Positions 1 through 7,542 of a stretch of DNA of 55,522 nt are shown piece after piece. A program made the position numbers and the translations under genes. Location of the stretch: assembly GCF_000428865.1 (NCBI RefSeq), contig NZ_KE386808.1, positions 38,417-93,938 on the forward strand, written 5' to 3'. The DNA comes from Eremococcus coleocola DSM 15696. GTDB taxonomy: Bacteria; Bacillota; Bacilli; Lactobacillales; Aerococcaceae. Under the pieces are notes generated by a model. It saw nothing but the letters and a program-made list of their open reading frames with translations, was not told where the DNA came from and ran no database searches. Within the stretch, counting starts at the first letter, position 1; each line of letters starts with the position of its first letter.

Positions 1-401
1 TCAAAGATGTCACTCCAGAAGGCACAATCGATACAAATACCCCAGGAGATTACACAGGAAAAGTTGAAATAACTTATCCAGATGGATCAAGTGAAATCGT
101 AGACGTACCAGTCACAGTTAAGGATACAACCCCAGGTGGGGAAGATCCAAAAGATCCAGAAACCCCAGGTGAGGAAGATCCAAAAGATCCAACTAAACCA
201 GGTGCTGATCAACCAGGTTCAAATAACTCAACAGAAAACTCAAACACTTCAAACGCTGATTCAGCAACTCAAGCGGATAAAGCTGGTATGCTACCTGAAA
301 CAGGTGAAGAAATGTCAGCTCATATCTTTGGTGCTGCAGCACTTTCAATCCTATCAGGATTAGGACTAGTTGCTACTAAATGTCGCAAAGAAGAAGAGTA
401 A
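1..401 (+). CDS. LPXTG cell-wall-anchored surface protein, C-terminal fragment (5' end outside window)
   Basis: The reading frame enters at base 3 and stops at TAA 399-401. The translation ends a Rib/alpha-like repeat (TPEGTIDTNTPGDYTGKVEI, then a YPDGSSEIV stretch). A Pro/Asp/Glu-rich wall-spanning linker with repeated DPKDP and TPG units follows, then a Ser/Asn/Thr-rich stretch. The sortase signal LPETG is at 291-305, with a hydrophobic helix and a basic/acidic CRKEEE tail after it. This is the standard sortase A anchor, so the mature protein should be linked to peptidoglycan. Rib-type repeats are known in adhesins of streptococci, lactobacilli and aerococci. The ligand cannot be judged because the N-terminal domains are missing. 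A strong terminator follows at once. Confidence 0.93.
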   Translation, partial: KDVTPEGTIDTNTPGDYTGKVEITYPDGSSEIVDVPVTVKDTTPGGEDPKDPETPGEEDPKDPTKPGADQPGSNNSTENSNTSNADSATQADKAGMLPETGEEMSAHIFGAAALSILSGLGLVATKCRKEEE

Positions 402-441
402 GAGTAATTGAGCAAGTATTAACGAGTTATTCGGGATACAC

Positions 442-478
442 AAAAAAGCTAAGCAACATCGTTGCTTAGCTTTTTTGA
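442..478 (+). terminator. Intrinsic terminator of the LPXTG gene
   Basis: A 16-bp perfect stem (442-457 with 461-476) closes a three-base ATC loop. The 3' arm ends in six T. It is placed 40 bp after the LPXTG stop codon. The 5' arm begins with six A, so it could also work in the opposite direction. Confidence 0.92.
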
Positions 479-519
479 TTTTTCAATTTGAGGAAATTCG
501 AATTATTAAGGCTCTATGT

Positions 520-711
520 CAAGTGATGTTGGTAAATAGTAATAGTTGCACTTGTAAATATGCCTTTGATTGTAGCTTAGAGGTCTTTGATAAAATTGGA
601 CAAGGCTACGTGAAGGATAACCGCTTTAAAGAGAATATTGATCAATTCGATCAAGGAACCGCTCAATATGCTTGGGATGCGATGAGTGAATATTGTAGAG
701 TGAATAAATAA
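520..711 (+). pseudogene. Remnant of a MerR-type regulator, TipAS effector-binding domain (C-terminal end only)
   Basis: The open frame ending at TAA 709-711 encodes about 50 residues that read like the last helices of a TipAS domain. The stretch FDCSLEVFDKIGQGYV is followed by DNRFKENIDQFDQGTAQYAW and a terminal YC. TipAS domains bind drugs at the C-terminus of MerR regulators such as TipAL and Mta, and typically end with GLGQMYV.DERF...GTA.F...AI..YC. No helix-turn-helix segment or ribosome-binding site is present upstream: the frame opens inside the preceding terminator. I read it as a decayed 3' fragment and not a small gene. The family assignment rests on recalled consensus only. Confidence 0.65.
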
Positions 712-1008
712 GAATATGCCCCAGGTTAAGCCACCTGGGCTACTTTGATTTTTGTTAACATCACAAGGCTTTAGATATACATTTATTTAATGATTTGTGA
801 TATATTATCATTAAATTATGAGAAAAATCATTTGATCTTTTTAGGCGCAATTGTGATTGGATTAAACTGATTGATTCAAGCCTTTTACCAAGGGAGTGAC
901 TTGTTACAGTAACTTATTTATGAATGAAGTTATGATGTGTGCTTTGATTATTTGACATCCTATTATATGATTCTACATTGTATCGATCATAGAAAGTGAG
1001 GGCATTAC
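712..1008. other. Intergenic region: weak hairpin, decayed sequence, promoter of the CPBP gene
   Basis: A short hairpin (720-726 with 733-739) followed by a T-rich stretch may be the old terminator of the TipAS gene. From about 816 one frame gives a short plausible N-terminus (EKNHLIFLGAIVIGLN) interrupted by several stops, so this may be more decayed coding DNA. Nothing else is recognisable apart from the promoter at 952-979. Confidence 0.4.
952..979 (+). promoter_or_regulatory. Sigma-A promoter of the CPBP protease gene
   Basis: TTGACA (952-957), 16 bp, TACATT (974-979). Transcription would start near 986, followed by the GTGAGGG ribosome-binding site ahead of ATG 1009. Confidence 0.55.
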
Positions 1009-1844
1009 ATGTCGAAAAATAATACCCCCAGTTTGTATTATATAGGTTTCCTATTAATTTTCTTATTAGTTTTTTCACTCGTGTGTATCTACTTTCCCTT
1101 GGATGCTACCTTTCTTACGGGGAACTTATTCCATTTGTATATTTTAGGAATTAACCTTTTACTTTTATTTGACTACAAGTTGCCCAATAAAAAAGCCATC
1201 GGTAATGCTATGTTATTGACCTATTTAGTGGCTTTGACTGAAATAGATCGGCACCTGATTTGGGAATTCTATCGGTTTAATTGGTGGTCGCTTATGCCCA
1301 TTTTATTAACCTTTCTGGCAAGTCTTAATTTTTTCCGTTTAAAAGAGGTTTATCCTGAGTCTGACCTCGTTTTTATTTCTCATGGAAAAATAAGGCTTGG
1401 TTAATCAGTGTATTGATTGGGATCCTCTGTGGTCTACTTGGAGCTGGGATAAACTTTATTATAAAAATCAATTATCTAGCCCCAACCCCTAATTGGTCCA
1501 TCCATGCTTTGATACTTTCTTTAGATAGTGCAATTTTTGAAGAAATTGCGTTACGAACAAGTTTTTATACCTTAGCTCTCCATCTTTTTAAAGGAAATTT
1601 GACGAATAAATATGCCAATTACTTAACTTGGATTGGCATGATCTTACCTTTTGCAATCGTTAGGCAAACAAACGTGTTTATGAATGAGGGCCTGGTTGCA
1701 GGTGTGATTTCTAGCTTGATTCTTTCACTTGTTTTTTATTTCATTTTTGCCTTTCTCCAACGAAGACGAGATATTCTATCGGCTATGGTGGCCCATGGGC
1801 TTGTTTCTGCAATTTATTATATGTTTTCTCAGGTGAATTTCTAG
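1009..1844 (+). pseudogene. CPBP-family intramembrane metalloprotease, split by a -1 frameshift
   Basis: Two frames read as one membrane protein of about 278 residues: 1009-1404, then a second frame ending at 1844. Adding one A to the A5 run at 1386-1390 joins them as ...FISHGKNKAWLISVLIG.... The first half is several hydrophobic helices. The second half has the CPBP motif FEEIALR (EExxxR), the Zn/Glu motif of Abi/CAAX-like proteases that process membrane peptides or confer bacteriocin immunity. The later motifs are poor: FAIVR where FxxxH is usual, and HGLVS where HxxxN/D is usual. The gene may therefore have been losing function before the frameshift. Translation from ATG 1009 has a good ribosome-binding site. 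A sequencing error in the A-run is the main alternative. Confidence 0.72.
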
Positions 1845-1975
1845 GAGAATTATCAGTGGTTTTTGACAAATAGAATGTAAAAAAGTAACTATCCGACTTA
1901 GGTCTAATTAATAAATCAAGACAAGTTCATATAATAAAGACAGTTAAGCAGTACTCAAAGAAAGGTGGTAAAATC

Positions 1976-2776
1976 ATGGGAGTCATCATAAAAACCTTGA
2001 AAGCGCTATTACTATTTATCCTTGCTGGTATTTGTATTTTCTATTTAACAGGAGGTCGCTTTGTTTTGGGATCGAATGTAAAAGAGATGGATACCCAAAA
2101 CTTTGATAATTATAAAGATATCAAAGCGTTAGATATTGACTTGAATTTGAACGAAGTTATGATTGAGCCCAGTGATGAACCTATGATTGAAGTGGAGTAT
2201 CCAGTGTATTCCAATCAAGCAGTGCAAATAAAGGTCAACCAAGAAGGCGATACCCTTCGAATAACAGATAGTGGTAAAAAATTTGCGCATGTAGACTTTC
2301 CCTTCTTCCATAACTCTCTCGCTCTAACTACGGTGCGAATCCCCAAGGATTATATCCTAGATCAAATGACCTTTAAACTGGATATGGGGTCACTATCTGT
2401 ATCAGAGGTTAAATCTCGACAGACTCTTCTTGACCTTCAAATGGGGTCTTTAACTGCAGAGTATGCTAATTTAGGTGCTTTAACCGCAGACTTAAATATG
2501 GGATCAATTGCATTTGATGAGGTCGAACTTGCTGGAGATTCTGACTTAGATTTAGATATGGGAAGTTTCGATGGTTCGATGAAGGCTAGTAAGGGTACTG
2601 TTAAAATGAAAGTATCCATGGGATCAGTTGATCTTGAGATGTATGATGGTAATTATAAGTATTTAACTGATGCAGATATGGGAGATATCTCTGTCAATAA
2701 CGATGGCAACTCTAGTCAAGAATATGATGCCGTGATTGATATTAAGGCCTCAATGGGTAACGTGGATATTCAATAA
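1976..2776 (+). CDS. DUF4097-type membrane-anchored beta-helix protein
   Basis: This 266-residue protein has one N-terminal membrane helix (about residues 6-27) and an extracellular part. That part carries at least six evenly spaced turns of the form L-x-MGS or D-MG-x (LDMGSLSV, LQMGSLTA, LNMGSIAF, LDMGSFDG, VSMGSVDL, DMGDISV, SMGNVDI). Each turn is one beta-strand rung of the right-handed helix typical of DUF4097 proteins, also found in LiaF/YvlB-type envelope-stress proteins. AAAGGTGG precedes ATG 1976. A terminator follows, so the gene appears monocistronic. The role is unknown; a part in sensing or buffering envelope stress is a guess from the family. Its flanking genes are broken, yet this one is intact. 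Confidence 0.8.
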   Translation: MGVIIKTLKALLLFILAGICIFYLTGGRFVLGSNVKEMDTQNFDNYKDIKALDIDLNLNEVMIEPSDEPMIEVEYPVYSNQAVQIKVNQEGDTLRITDSGKKFAHVDFPFFHNSLALTTVRIPKDYILDQMTFKLDMGSLSVSEVKSRQTLLDLQMGSLTAEYANLGALTADLNMGSIAFDEVELAGDSDLDLDMGSFDGSMKASKGTVKMKVSMGSVDLEMYDGNYKYLTDADMGDISVNNDGNSSQEYDAVIDIKASMGNVDIQ

Positions 2777-2789
2777 TTAAATAATAGGG

Positions 2790-2822
2790 AGTCCAGACTA
2801 ATGACAGTTTGGACTTTTTTTA
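2790..2822 (+). terminator. Terminator of the DUF4097 gene
   Basis: The stem 2790-2798 / 2807-2815 (nine pairs including one G-T) has an eight-base loop and is followed by a run of T. Confidence 0.85.
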
Positions 2823-2958
2823 TATAAGTGGCTGCATTTATCCTTTGATTTGCAATCTTAAAATTTTGAAATGAAAAGTTAGATGATTATTTATAGCAAA
2901 ATTAAACTGAGAGCAACTATAACAATTTTATTAGTTTATTATTATAATAGGAATTAGG

Positions 2959-2988
2959 TTGACTTTAGCTTCTTAAACTTTGTATTAT
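2959..2988 (+). promoter_or_regulatory. Promoter of the broken alpha/beta hydrolase gene
   Basis: TTGACT (2959-2964), 18 bp, TATTAT (2983-2988). The start site would be near 2995. This argues against the ATG at 2993 and in favour of ATG 3023, which has GGAAGA upstream. Confidence 0.45.
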
Positions 2989-3022
2989 TAATATGATTAA
3001 TAAATTATTGGAAGATTTGTTG

Positions 3023-4107
3023 ATGTATTATTTATTCTTGCTCTTAGCTATCCTAGCGCTGATCGGCTTCTTTGTCTTTCTCTTTCGTAAGATTAGACCT
3101 CTTTGGAAGAAATTATTGGGGCTTTTGGGCTCTTTAATTATGGTATTTGTGGCTTTGTTCTTTTTTGTATTTCCACCCTTTGGACAAATTGATTCTGGCG
3201 TGGCTGATGAGGTTGAGAGTCAGATAATTTATCTTAAGCATGAAACGGCCTATAAGGAATATGAAACGGAAAAAGGTCAGCGGGAAATTCCCGTACGAGT
3301 TTGGTGTCCTAAGAATAATTCAAAAAAAATTTACCAGTCTTAATTTTCTCCCATGGGTCTTTCGGGATTGACCAGTCTAATGAAATTCTTTTCCAACAAT
3401 TAGCTGCTAAGGGTTATCTAGTCATGTCTTTATCTCATCCTTACCACAGCTTCTTTACGACCCTATCCGATGGCAAAATTATCAATGTGGATATGGCTTA
3501 TATGCAAGAAGTTCTGGCTCAAAACCAAGGGCTAAATTATCAAGAATGCTTAGATAATTTTAGAAAATGGGTGGGTTTACAGGTAGAAGATATGGCATAT
3601 CTAGTTGACCAGTTAGAAGATAATCAACTCGAATCAATGATTAATCAACCCATTGATAAGGATACAATTTTCTTAGCCGGACATTCCTTAGGTGGGGCGG
3701 CGGCTTTAGAAATTGGACGCCAAGAGCCTCAATTATTTAAGGGAATTGTATCGTTAGAAGCTCCTTTCTTTGGGGATATTATCAGTGCGGATGAAAATCA
3801 ATTTAATTTCATTGAGGAAGAGTATCCCTTGCCAGTCTTGCAAATTTATTCCGATGCCCTTTGGGATAAACTACCAGAGCTAGGGGATAGTGAGTATCAT
3901 ACGAATGTGAAGTTACTCGACGCCAATCAGGATAAATTTATTAATTATCATGTAACGGATGTGGGCCACTTAGGTTTAACTGATCTAAGAGTTTCCTCAC
4001 CATTCTTAACCAACTTAATTGATGGGAATATCAATAGCAAAGACTATGAGGATGTCTTAGATGAAATTAATAATCAAATCTTTAAGTTTTTAGAGGATAA
4101 AAGTTAA
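3023..4107 (+). pseudogene. Membrane-anchored alpha/beta hydrolase (PAF-acetylhydrolase-like), split by a -1 frameshift
   Basis: The first frame (ATG 3023, or less likely 2993, to TAA at 3343) gives two hydrophobic helices and the start of an extracytoplasmic hydrolase. A second frame continues to 4107. The A8 run at 3322-3329 is the break: with nine A the protein reads ...SKKNLPVLIFSHGSFG... without a stop. The second part has the oxyanion-type HGSFG turn, the nucleophile elbow GHSLGG and a late TDVGHLG histidine, so the serine hydrolase triad is preserved. This agrees with platelet-activating-factor acetylhydrolase-like lipases. Slippage on the A8 run during transcription or translation could still make some full-length product; a sequencing error is also possible. 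Confidence 0.75.
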
Positions 4108-4120
4108 AAACATATTTATT

Positions 4121-4168
4121 AGCCCCCTAAAATTGAGTTTTTATTCAATTTTAAGGGGGCTATATTTT
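4121..4168 (+). terminator. Terminator after the hydrolase
   Basis: Long stem AGCCCCCTAAAATTGA (4121-4136) pairs with 4144-4160 with a one-base bulge, then a T-rich tail (TATATTTTAT). Confidence 0.85.
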
Positions 4169-4288
4169 ATTGAAGTTTTATAGTCAATGATTCATTTTGC
4201 ATACTTCTTTATTTATATTAAACATTCAAAAAAACTTAATTCTTTGGTCGGATGTAAGCTGAAATTTATTAGATGATGGTTAAATTAG

Positions 4289-4540
4289 ATAAAGTACTTA
4301 GGTGCGATTACACTATCAATCAGTAGTTTTCTATCAGGAGAAAATGCCCAACAAATGGCTGGTTGTGCCGATAAATTGTGGGCAGCATCCTGCTTTGTGT
4401 CTGCGATCGGCCTGGTAATATCCTTGATTATTTTACGATTTTATAAATTAAATAATCATGATGTCCAATTAATGGCATGGTGTAATGCTGGGGAAATTAG
4501 TCGTCAAGAAGCAGAATGTCAAATGATTAATCAATACTAA
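4289..4540 (+). pseudogene. C-terminal remnant of a GPH-family (glycoside/pentoside/hexuronide) sugar symporter
   Basis: The frame is open from just after a stop at 4286-4288 to TAA 4538-4540. It encodes the last transmembrane helix (about VSAIGLVISLIILRFYKL) followed by a hydrophilic tail, NNHDVQLMAWCNAGEISRQE, and AECQM. GPH symporters (LacS, XylP, UidB) typically end with YKL.DKDV..M...N.GEISREEAE, so the match is specific. The roughly 400 upstream residues of such a transporter are absent, and the sequence before it has stops in this frame. No sugar-catabolism gene remains nearby. It is a relic, not a 61-residue protein. Confidence 0.72.
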
Positions 4541-4585
4541 GAGTAATAAAAGCTATGATAACGCTTTATTCCATTGACATATTTA

Positions 4586-4594
4586 TGCTACAAT
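4586..4594 (+). promoter_or_regulatory. Extended -10 promoter of ndk
   Basis: TG-C-TACAAT (4586-4594) has the TGn extension; the -35 region is poor. A TTGACA at 4574 is too close to pair with it. The start site would be near 4601, giving a very short leader before GTGAGGG and ATG 4621. Confidence 0.5.
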
Positions 4595-4620
4595 AAAATA
4601 AAAAATAGTGAGGGATGCTT

Positions 4621-5040
4621 ATGCAAGAAACATTATTTATTGTGAAACCAGATGGAGTTAAGCGTGGACTTGTCGGTGAGGTATTACGGCGAATTGAACG
4701 ACGAGGCTTTAAATTAACGCGGCTAGAAATGCGTCAGGCTGACAAAGCAATTTTAGCTCGCCATTATGAAGATTTACTAGAGAAGCCTTTTTACCATCAA
4801 ATTGAAAGATATATGATGGAAGGGCCACTAGTCGTTGGAACTTTCTATGGTCCGGATGCGGTGAAAACTTGGCGCAAGACTATGGGGGTTACAAATCCCG
4901 CCGAAGCTGATATGGGAACTATTCGGGCAGATTTTGCCATGGGCCCTGATGAAAATGGAGATATGCGGAATGTGGTTCATGGTTCCGACTCAGTTGAATC
5001 CGCTGAACGTGAAATTAATATTTGGTTTGGTGAAGGATAA
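4621..5040 (+). CDS. ndk: Nucleoside-diphosphate kinase
   Basis: This enzyme transfers the gamma-phosphate from ATP to NDPs through a phosphohistidine, balancing NTP and dNTP pools in the cytoplasm. The protein is 139 residues, close to the usual 140-150. It has the N-terminal ETLFIVKPDGVKRGLVGE strand-helix and the catalytic NVVHGSDS signature with His at about residue 120. I chose ATG 4621 over ATG 4615 because GTGAGGG (4608-4614) directly abuts 4615 but sits six bases from 4621. It is a single-gene unit with its own promoter. Its terminator is shared with the convergent yaaA gene. Confidence 0.97.
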   Translation: MQETLFIVKPDGVKRGLVGEVLRRIERRGFKLTRLEMRQADKAILARHYEDLLEKPFYHQIERYMMEGPLVVGTFYGPDAVKTWRKTMGVTNPAEADMGTIRADFAMGPDENGDMRNVVHGSDSVESAEREINIWFGEG

Positions 5041-5078
5041 ATTTATCCTTAGAAAATTAAAATAACCTTGCTAATATG

Positions 5079-5125
5079 GTCCCCCTAAGTGGAAGTTTTA
5101 GGTCCAACTTTAAGGGGGACTATTT
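5079..5125. terminator. Bidirectional terminator between ndk and yaaA
   Basis: GTCCCCCTAAG (from 5079) pairs with the segment ending GGGGGAC at 5120 in a long imperfect stem, followed by a T-rich stretch. It lies between two convergent genes. Confidence 0.75.
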
Positions 5126-5168
5126 AATATTATTCGGGTTATTTTTTATTTACTCTCATTGGCAAAAA

Positions 5169-5894
5169 TCAATTGTCAGCCAGACGTTCAAAGACAAATA
5201 GGTCCGGTTTGGATAGGTCAGCCTTATAGTAGTAGCCGTCTTCGCTAAAGTCTTTAATTTTTGCTAGATCAACAATTTGATGCTGGGCGAGAAATTTAAC
5301 CATGCGACCGCGTCCTTTTTTGGAAATGGTTGAGTGCTTTTTGACCTTACCCTCTTTTAATTCTTGAAATTCAAAATCAATCCACTGGTAATCTGTTTGC
5401 TTGAATAGGCTAGAAAACTCATCAGAGGCTAGGTTTAGGATAGTCTCTCCTTTTGTAAAAGTTTTATTATAGACCGGTTTCCAATAAGCCTTTAAACTTT
5501 TTTTACCTAGCTTTAGCGAAGTAGTGAAATCTAAACGGTAGGGCTTTATGGCCTGATTAGCGGGAACCGGGCCATAAAGGGCAGATAGGATGGTTAAATG
5601 GTCATCAAGATAGGTTAGGGCGGACTGATCCAAAGCGTCAAGGTCCATCCAGCGGTAGGCCAAACCATGGTACATATCGATAGCCTTATATGTTATGGTT
5701 TTATCAAAGGCCCGGATATAGGCTAAATTTTCAGTCAAAAGCGAATCATTGATTTTTAACGTCTTTTTTAATTCACTGGGACTTAAATTCTTTAAGTGAG
5801 TCACAATTTCTTGGCTTTCAGCACTTAGCTGCCAGTCTTGAGCAAGTGGGTGAACTAAGTTCATTTCTTTGGCAGGGGAGATGATAATTTGCAT
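5169..5894 (-). CDS. yaaA: Peroxide stress protein YaaA (UPF0246)
   Basis: The 241-residue protein begins MQIIISPAKEMN, the invariant start of the YaaA/DUF328 family. It also carries the conserved LYGPVPANQAIKPYRLDF segment and a C-terminal KGRGRMVKFLAQ stretch that fits the DNA-contacting basic region of the fold. In E. coli YaaA lowers free iron and protects DNA during hydrogen peroxide stress; its exact activity is not settled. On the minus strand GGAGG lies just upstream of the ATG. It stands alone, convergent with ndk. An iron-linked role would suit the P1B-4 efflux ATPase located 3 kb away, but no shared regulation is visible. Confidence 0.93.
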   Translation of the reverse strand: MQIIISPAKEMNLVHPLAQDWQLSAESQEIVTHLKNLSPSELKKTLKINDSLLTENLAYIRAFDKTITYKAIDMYHGLAYRWMDLDALDQSALTYLDDHLTILSALYGPVPANQAIKPYRLDFTTSLKLGKKSLKAYWKPVYNKTFTKGETILNLASDEFSSLFKQTDYQWIDFEFQELKEGKVKKHSTISKKGRGRMVKFLAQHQIVDLAKIKDFSEDGYYYKADLSKPDLFVFERLADN

Positions 5895-5987
5895 ACAAGA
5901 CCTCCTTAGGGTGTTTAACTTATTATACAGGAATATAACGGAATTTGATATTTTTCATAACATTCAACAAAAAATAAAACGCTCCCA

Positions 5988-6016
5988 TTGCCTTAATGAT
6001 AGGATAATGATAAAAT
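5988..6016 (+). promoter_or_regulatory. Promoter of the thioesterase-methyltransferase pair
   Basis: TTGCCT (5988-5993), exactly 17 bp, TAAAAT (6011-6016). Confidence 0.65.
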
Positions 6017-6053
6017 TAATATATAAATTTTGATTAAAAAGGAGCTTAGAAAA

Positions 6054-6539
6054 ATGACTGAACATGCCCATAAAATTGCCATTCAAGATACCTACGGTGA
6101 ACGTTTCCAACATTGTTGGGGTTGTGGCCCTAAAAATCCAGACGGCTTACATCTCCATACCTATCCAAGCGAGGATGGTGAAACGACTATTTGCCAAATT
6201 AAATCTGATCCACAATATACCGGTGGTGTTCCAGCAAACCTATACGGTGGTATGATTGCTATGATTTTTGACTGTCATGGGACTGCATCAGCCGCATGGT
6301 TTAACCACCATCAAAAGGGCTTGGAATTAACAGAAGATACCGTGATTGGTCGTTATATCACAGCAAGACTCGAAGTGGACTTTAAGAAGCCTATCCCAAT
6401 TGATGCCCTGATTACCGTTAGGGCACGGCCAGAAGAGATTGGTGAACGCAAGATAATCGTCAATATGGAAATGGAAGCCGAAGGAGTAATCCGTGCCAAA
6501 GCTCGAATGGTAGCCGTTGGCGTTAAGGATGATATGTAA
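6054..6539 (+). CDS. PaaI-like hotdog-fold thioesterase
   Basis: The 161-residue protein has a single hotdog domain. Near the N-terminus is HCWGCGPKNPDGLHL, the CxGCGxxNPxGL motif of a PaaI-like subfamily. Next comes a central helix (GGMIAMIFDCHGTASAAW) and the strands that form the dimer sheet (ARLEVDFKKPIPIDALITV). Family members hydrolyse acyl-CoA thioesters; the substrate here is unknown. The real start is ATG 6054, nine bases after GGAG; the longer frame begins inside the ribosome-binding region. The methyltransferase gene follows after 23 bp, so the two are probably co-transcribed. Confidence 0.85.
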   Translation: MTEHAHKIAIQDTYGERFQHCWGCGPKNPDGLHLHTYPSEDGETTICQIKSDPQYTGGVPANLYGGMIAMIFDCHGTASAAWFNHHQKGLELTEDTVIGRYITARLEVDFKKPIPIDALITVRARPEEIGERKIIVNMEMEAEGVIRAKARMVAVGVKDDM

Positions 6540-6562
6540 TAAAATTTGTTAGTGGTGGATTA

Positions 6563-7312
6563 ATGAACACAAATGAGACATTTTATAAAGGTACCCAAGC
6601 TGCTTTGAAAGACTTCTACAGTCAAATGACCTTAGAAAACTATCAAGAACAAACAGATTTGATGATTAAAAGATTAGGAAATATCCCCTATACTTCCCTA
6701 GAATTGGGGGCTGGTGTAGGATTAGTAGCTATTGACTTAAATCTACGTGGAGCTACTGTAACGGCGCTCGATTTTGATGAGACGGTTCATCAAATTGCTC
6801 AAGTCAATCAAGAAAAGTATGGCAGTCAGGTAGAGTTTATCCAGGCTGATTTTTATCAATTTCAACCATCTAAAAAGTTTGATTTAGTGTATTATTTAGA
6901 TGGTTTTGGCCTAGGCAGTGATGACGATCAATTGAAGCTCTTAAAACAGATTCATACTTGGTTGAAACCTGAGGGTAGAGCGTATATTGAGGTTTACCAG
7001 CCTGACTACTGGCGAAAAGCAGCGGGTCAGCAGATGGCTCTGGGTTCTGATTTTAAGCGAGTCTATGCTTTTGATGAGAAAGACCAGGCCATGGTAGATA
7101 CTTGGACTCAAATATCAAGCAAGCAATCATTTGTCCAAAAATTAAGGTGTTACAAGCCGGACCGAATGAGCGCTTTGGCTAGTCAGGCAAATTTAAAGGT
7201 AGATGCAGTCTTTCCAAATGGTAAAATGGATTACAAGACCATGCAGTATTATTCAGAAGCCAATATTGATGAATGTATGTCCTATGCTTTAATTTTAAGT
7301 AAATCAATTTAA
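6563..7312 (+). CDS. Class I SAM-dependent methyltransferase
   Basis: This is a 249-residue Rossmann-fold methyltransferase. Motif I is SLELGAGVGLVAIDL (SAM-binding glycine loop). An acidic residue ends strand 2 (TALDFDE), and FIQADF and FDLVYYLDGFG follow as motifs II and III. A KPEGRAYIEVYQPDYW strand near residue 140 is typical of small-molecule methyltransferases. The substrate cannot be read from the sequence. The ribosome-binding site is weak (GTGGTGG). It lies 23 bp behind the thioesterase and is followed by a strong terminator, so the two genes form an operon. Confidence 0.85.
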   Translation: MNTNETFYKGTQAALKDFYSQMTLENYQEQTDLMIKRLGNIPYTSLELGAGVGLVAIDLNLRGATVTALDFDETVHQIAQVNQEKYGSQVEFIQADFYQFQPSKKFDLVYYLDGFGLGSDDDQLKLLKQIHTWLKPEGRAYIEVYQPDYWRKAAGQQMALGSDFKRVYAFDEKDQAMVDTWTQISSKQSFVQKLRCYKPDRMSALASQANLKVDAVFPNGKMDYKTMQYYSEANIDECMSYALILSKSI

Positions 7313-7358
7313 TATATGATAATTATGGATTAAAAAATTTGATTAATTGTCCAATTAG

Positions 7359-7411
7359 AAGCAGGTTAGTAATGGAAAATTCACAATTTTCTATTATCTA
7401 TCTGCTTTTTC
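7359..7411 (+). terminator. Terminator of the methyltransferase gene
   Basis: A long stem of about 20 pairs (7360-7381 with 7385-7406) around a CAC loop is followed by five T. Confidence 0.88.
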
Positions 7412-7542
7412 CTTGCCTATATTAATAGCTTATTTCTGAAGAAATGATAAAATATAGCTATAGTTATTTAGTAACAAAGGTGAGCCAATTCAATGATTTA
7501 TATTAATAATTAACTATTTAAGTGAGGAAAAGGAGGGAGATT

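Noticed and set aside
475-711. Intact 78-residue gene
   Set aside because: The start codon is a TTG inside the preceding terminator with no ribosome-binding site, and the sequence is only the end of a TipAS domain.
1386-1390. Programmed -1 ribosomal frameshift in the CPBP gene
   Set aside because: The run is only five A and does not form a proper slippery heptamer in the zero frame, and there is no obvious downstream structure.
4355-4540. Intact 61-residue membrane protein
   Set aside because: The frame is open further upstream without a start signal, and the sequence is the tail of a GPH symporter.
4574-4594. TTGACA as the -35 of ndk
   Set aside because: It is only nine bases from the clear extended -10, so it cannot pair with it.
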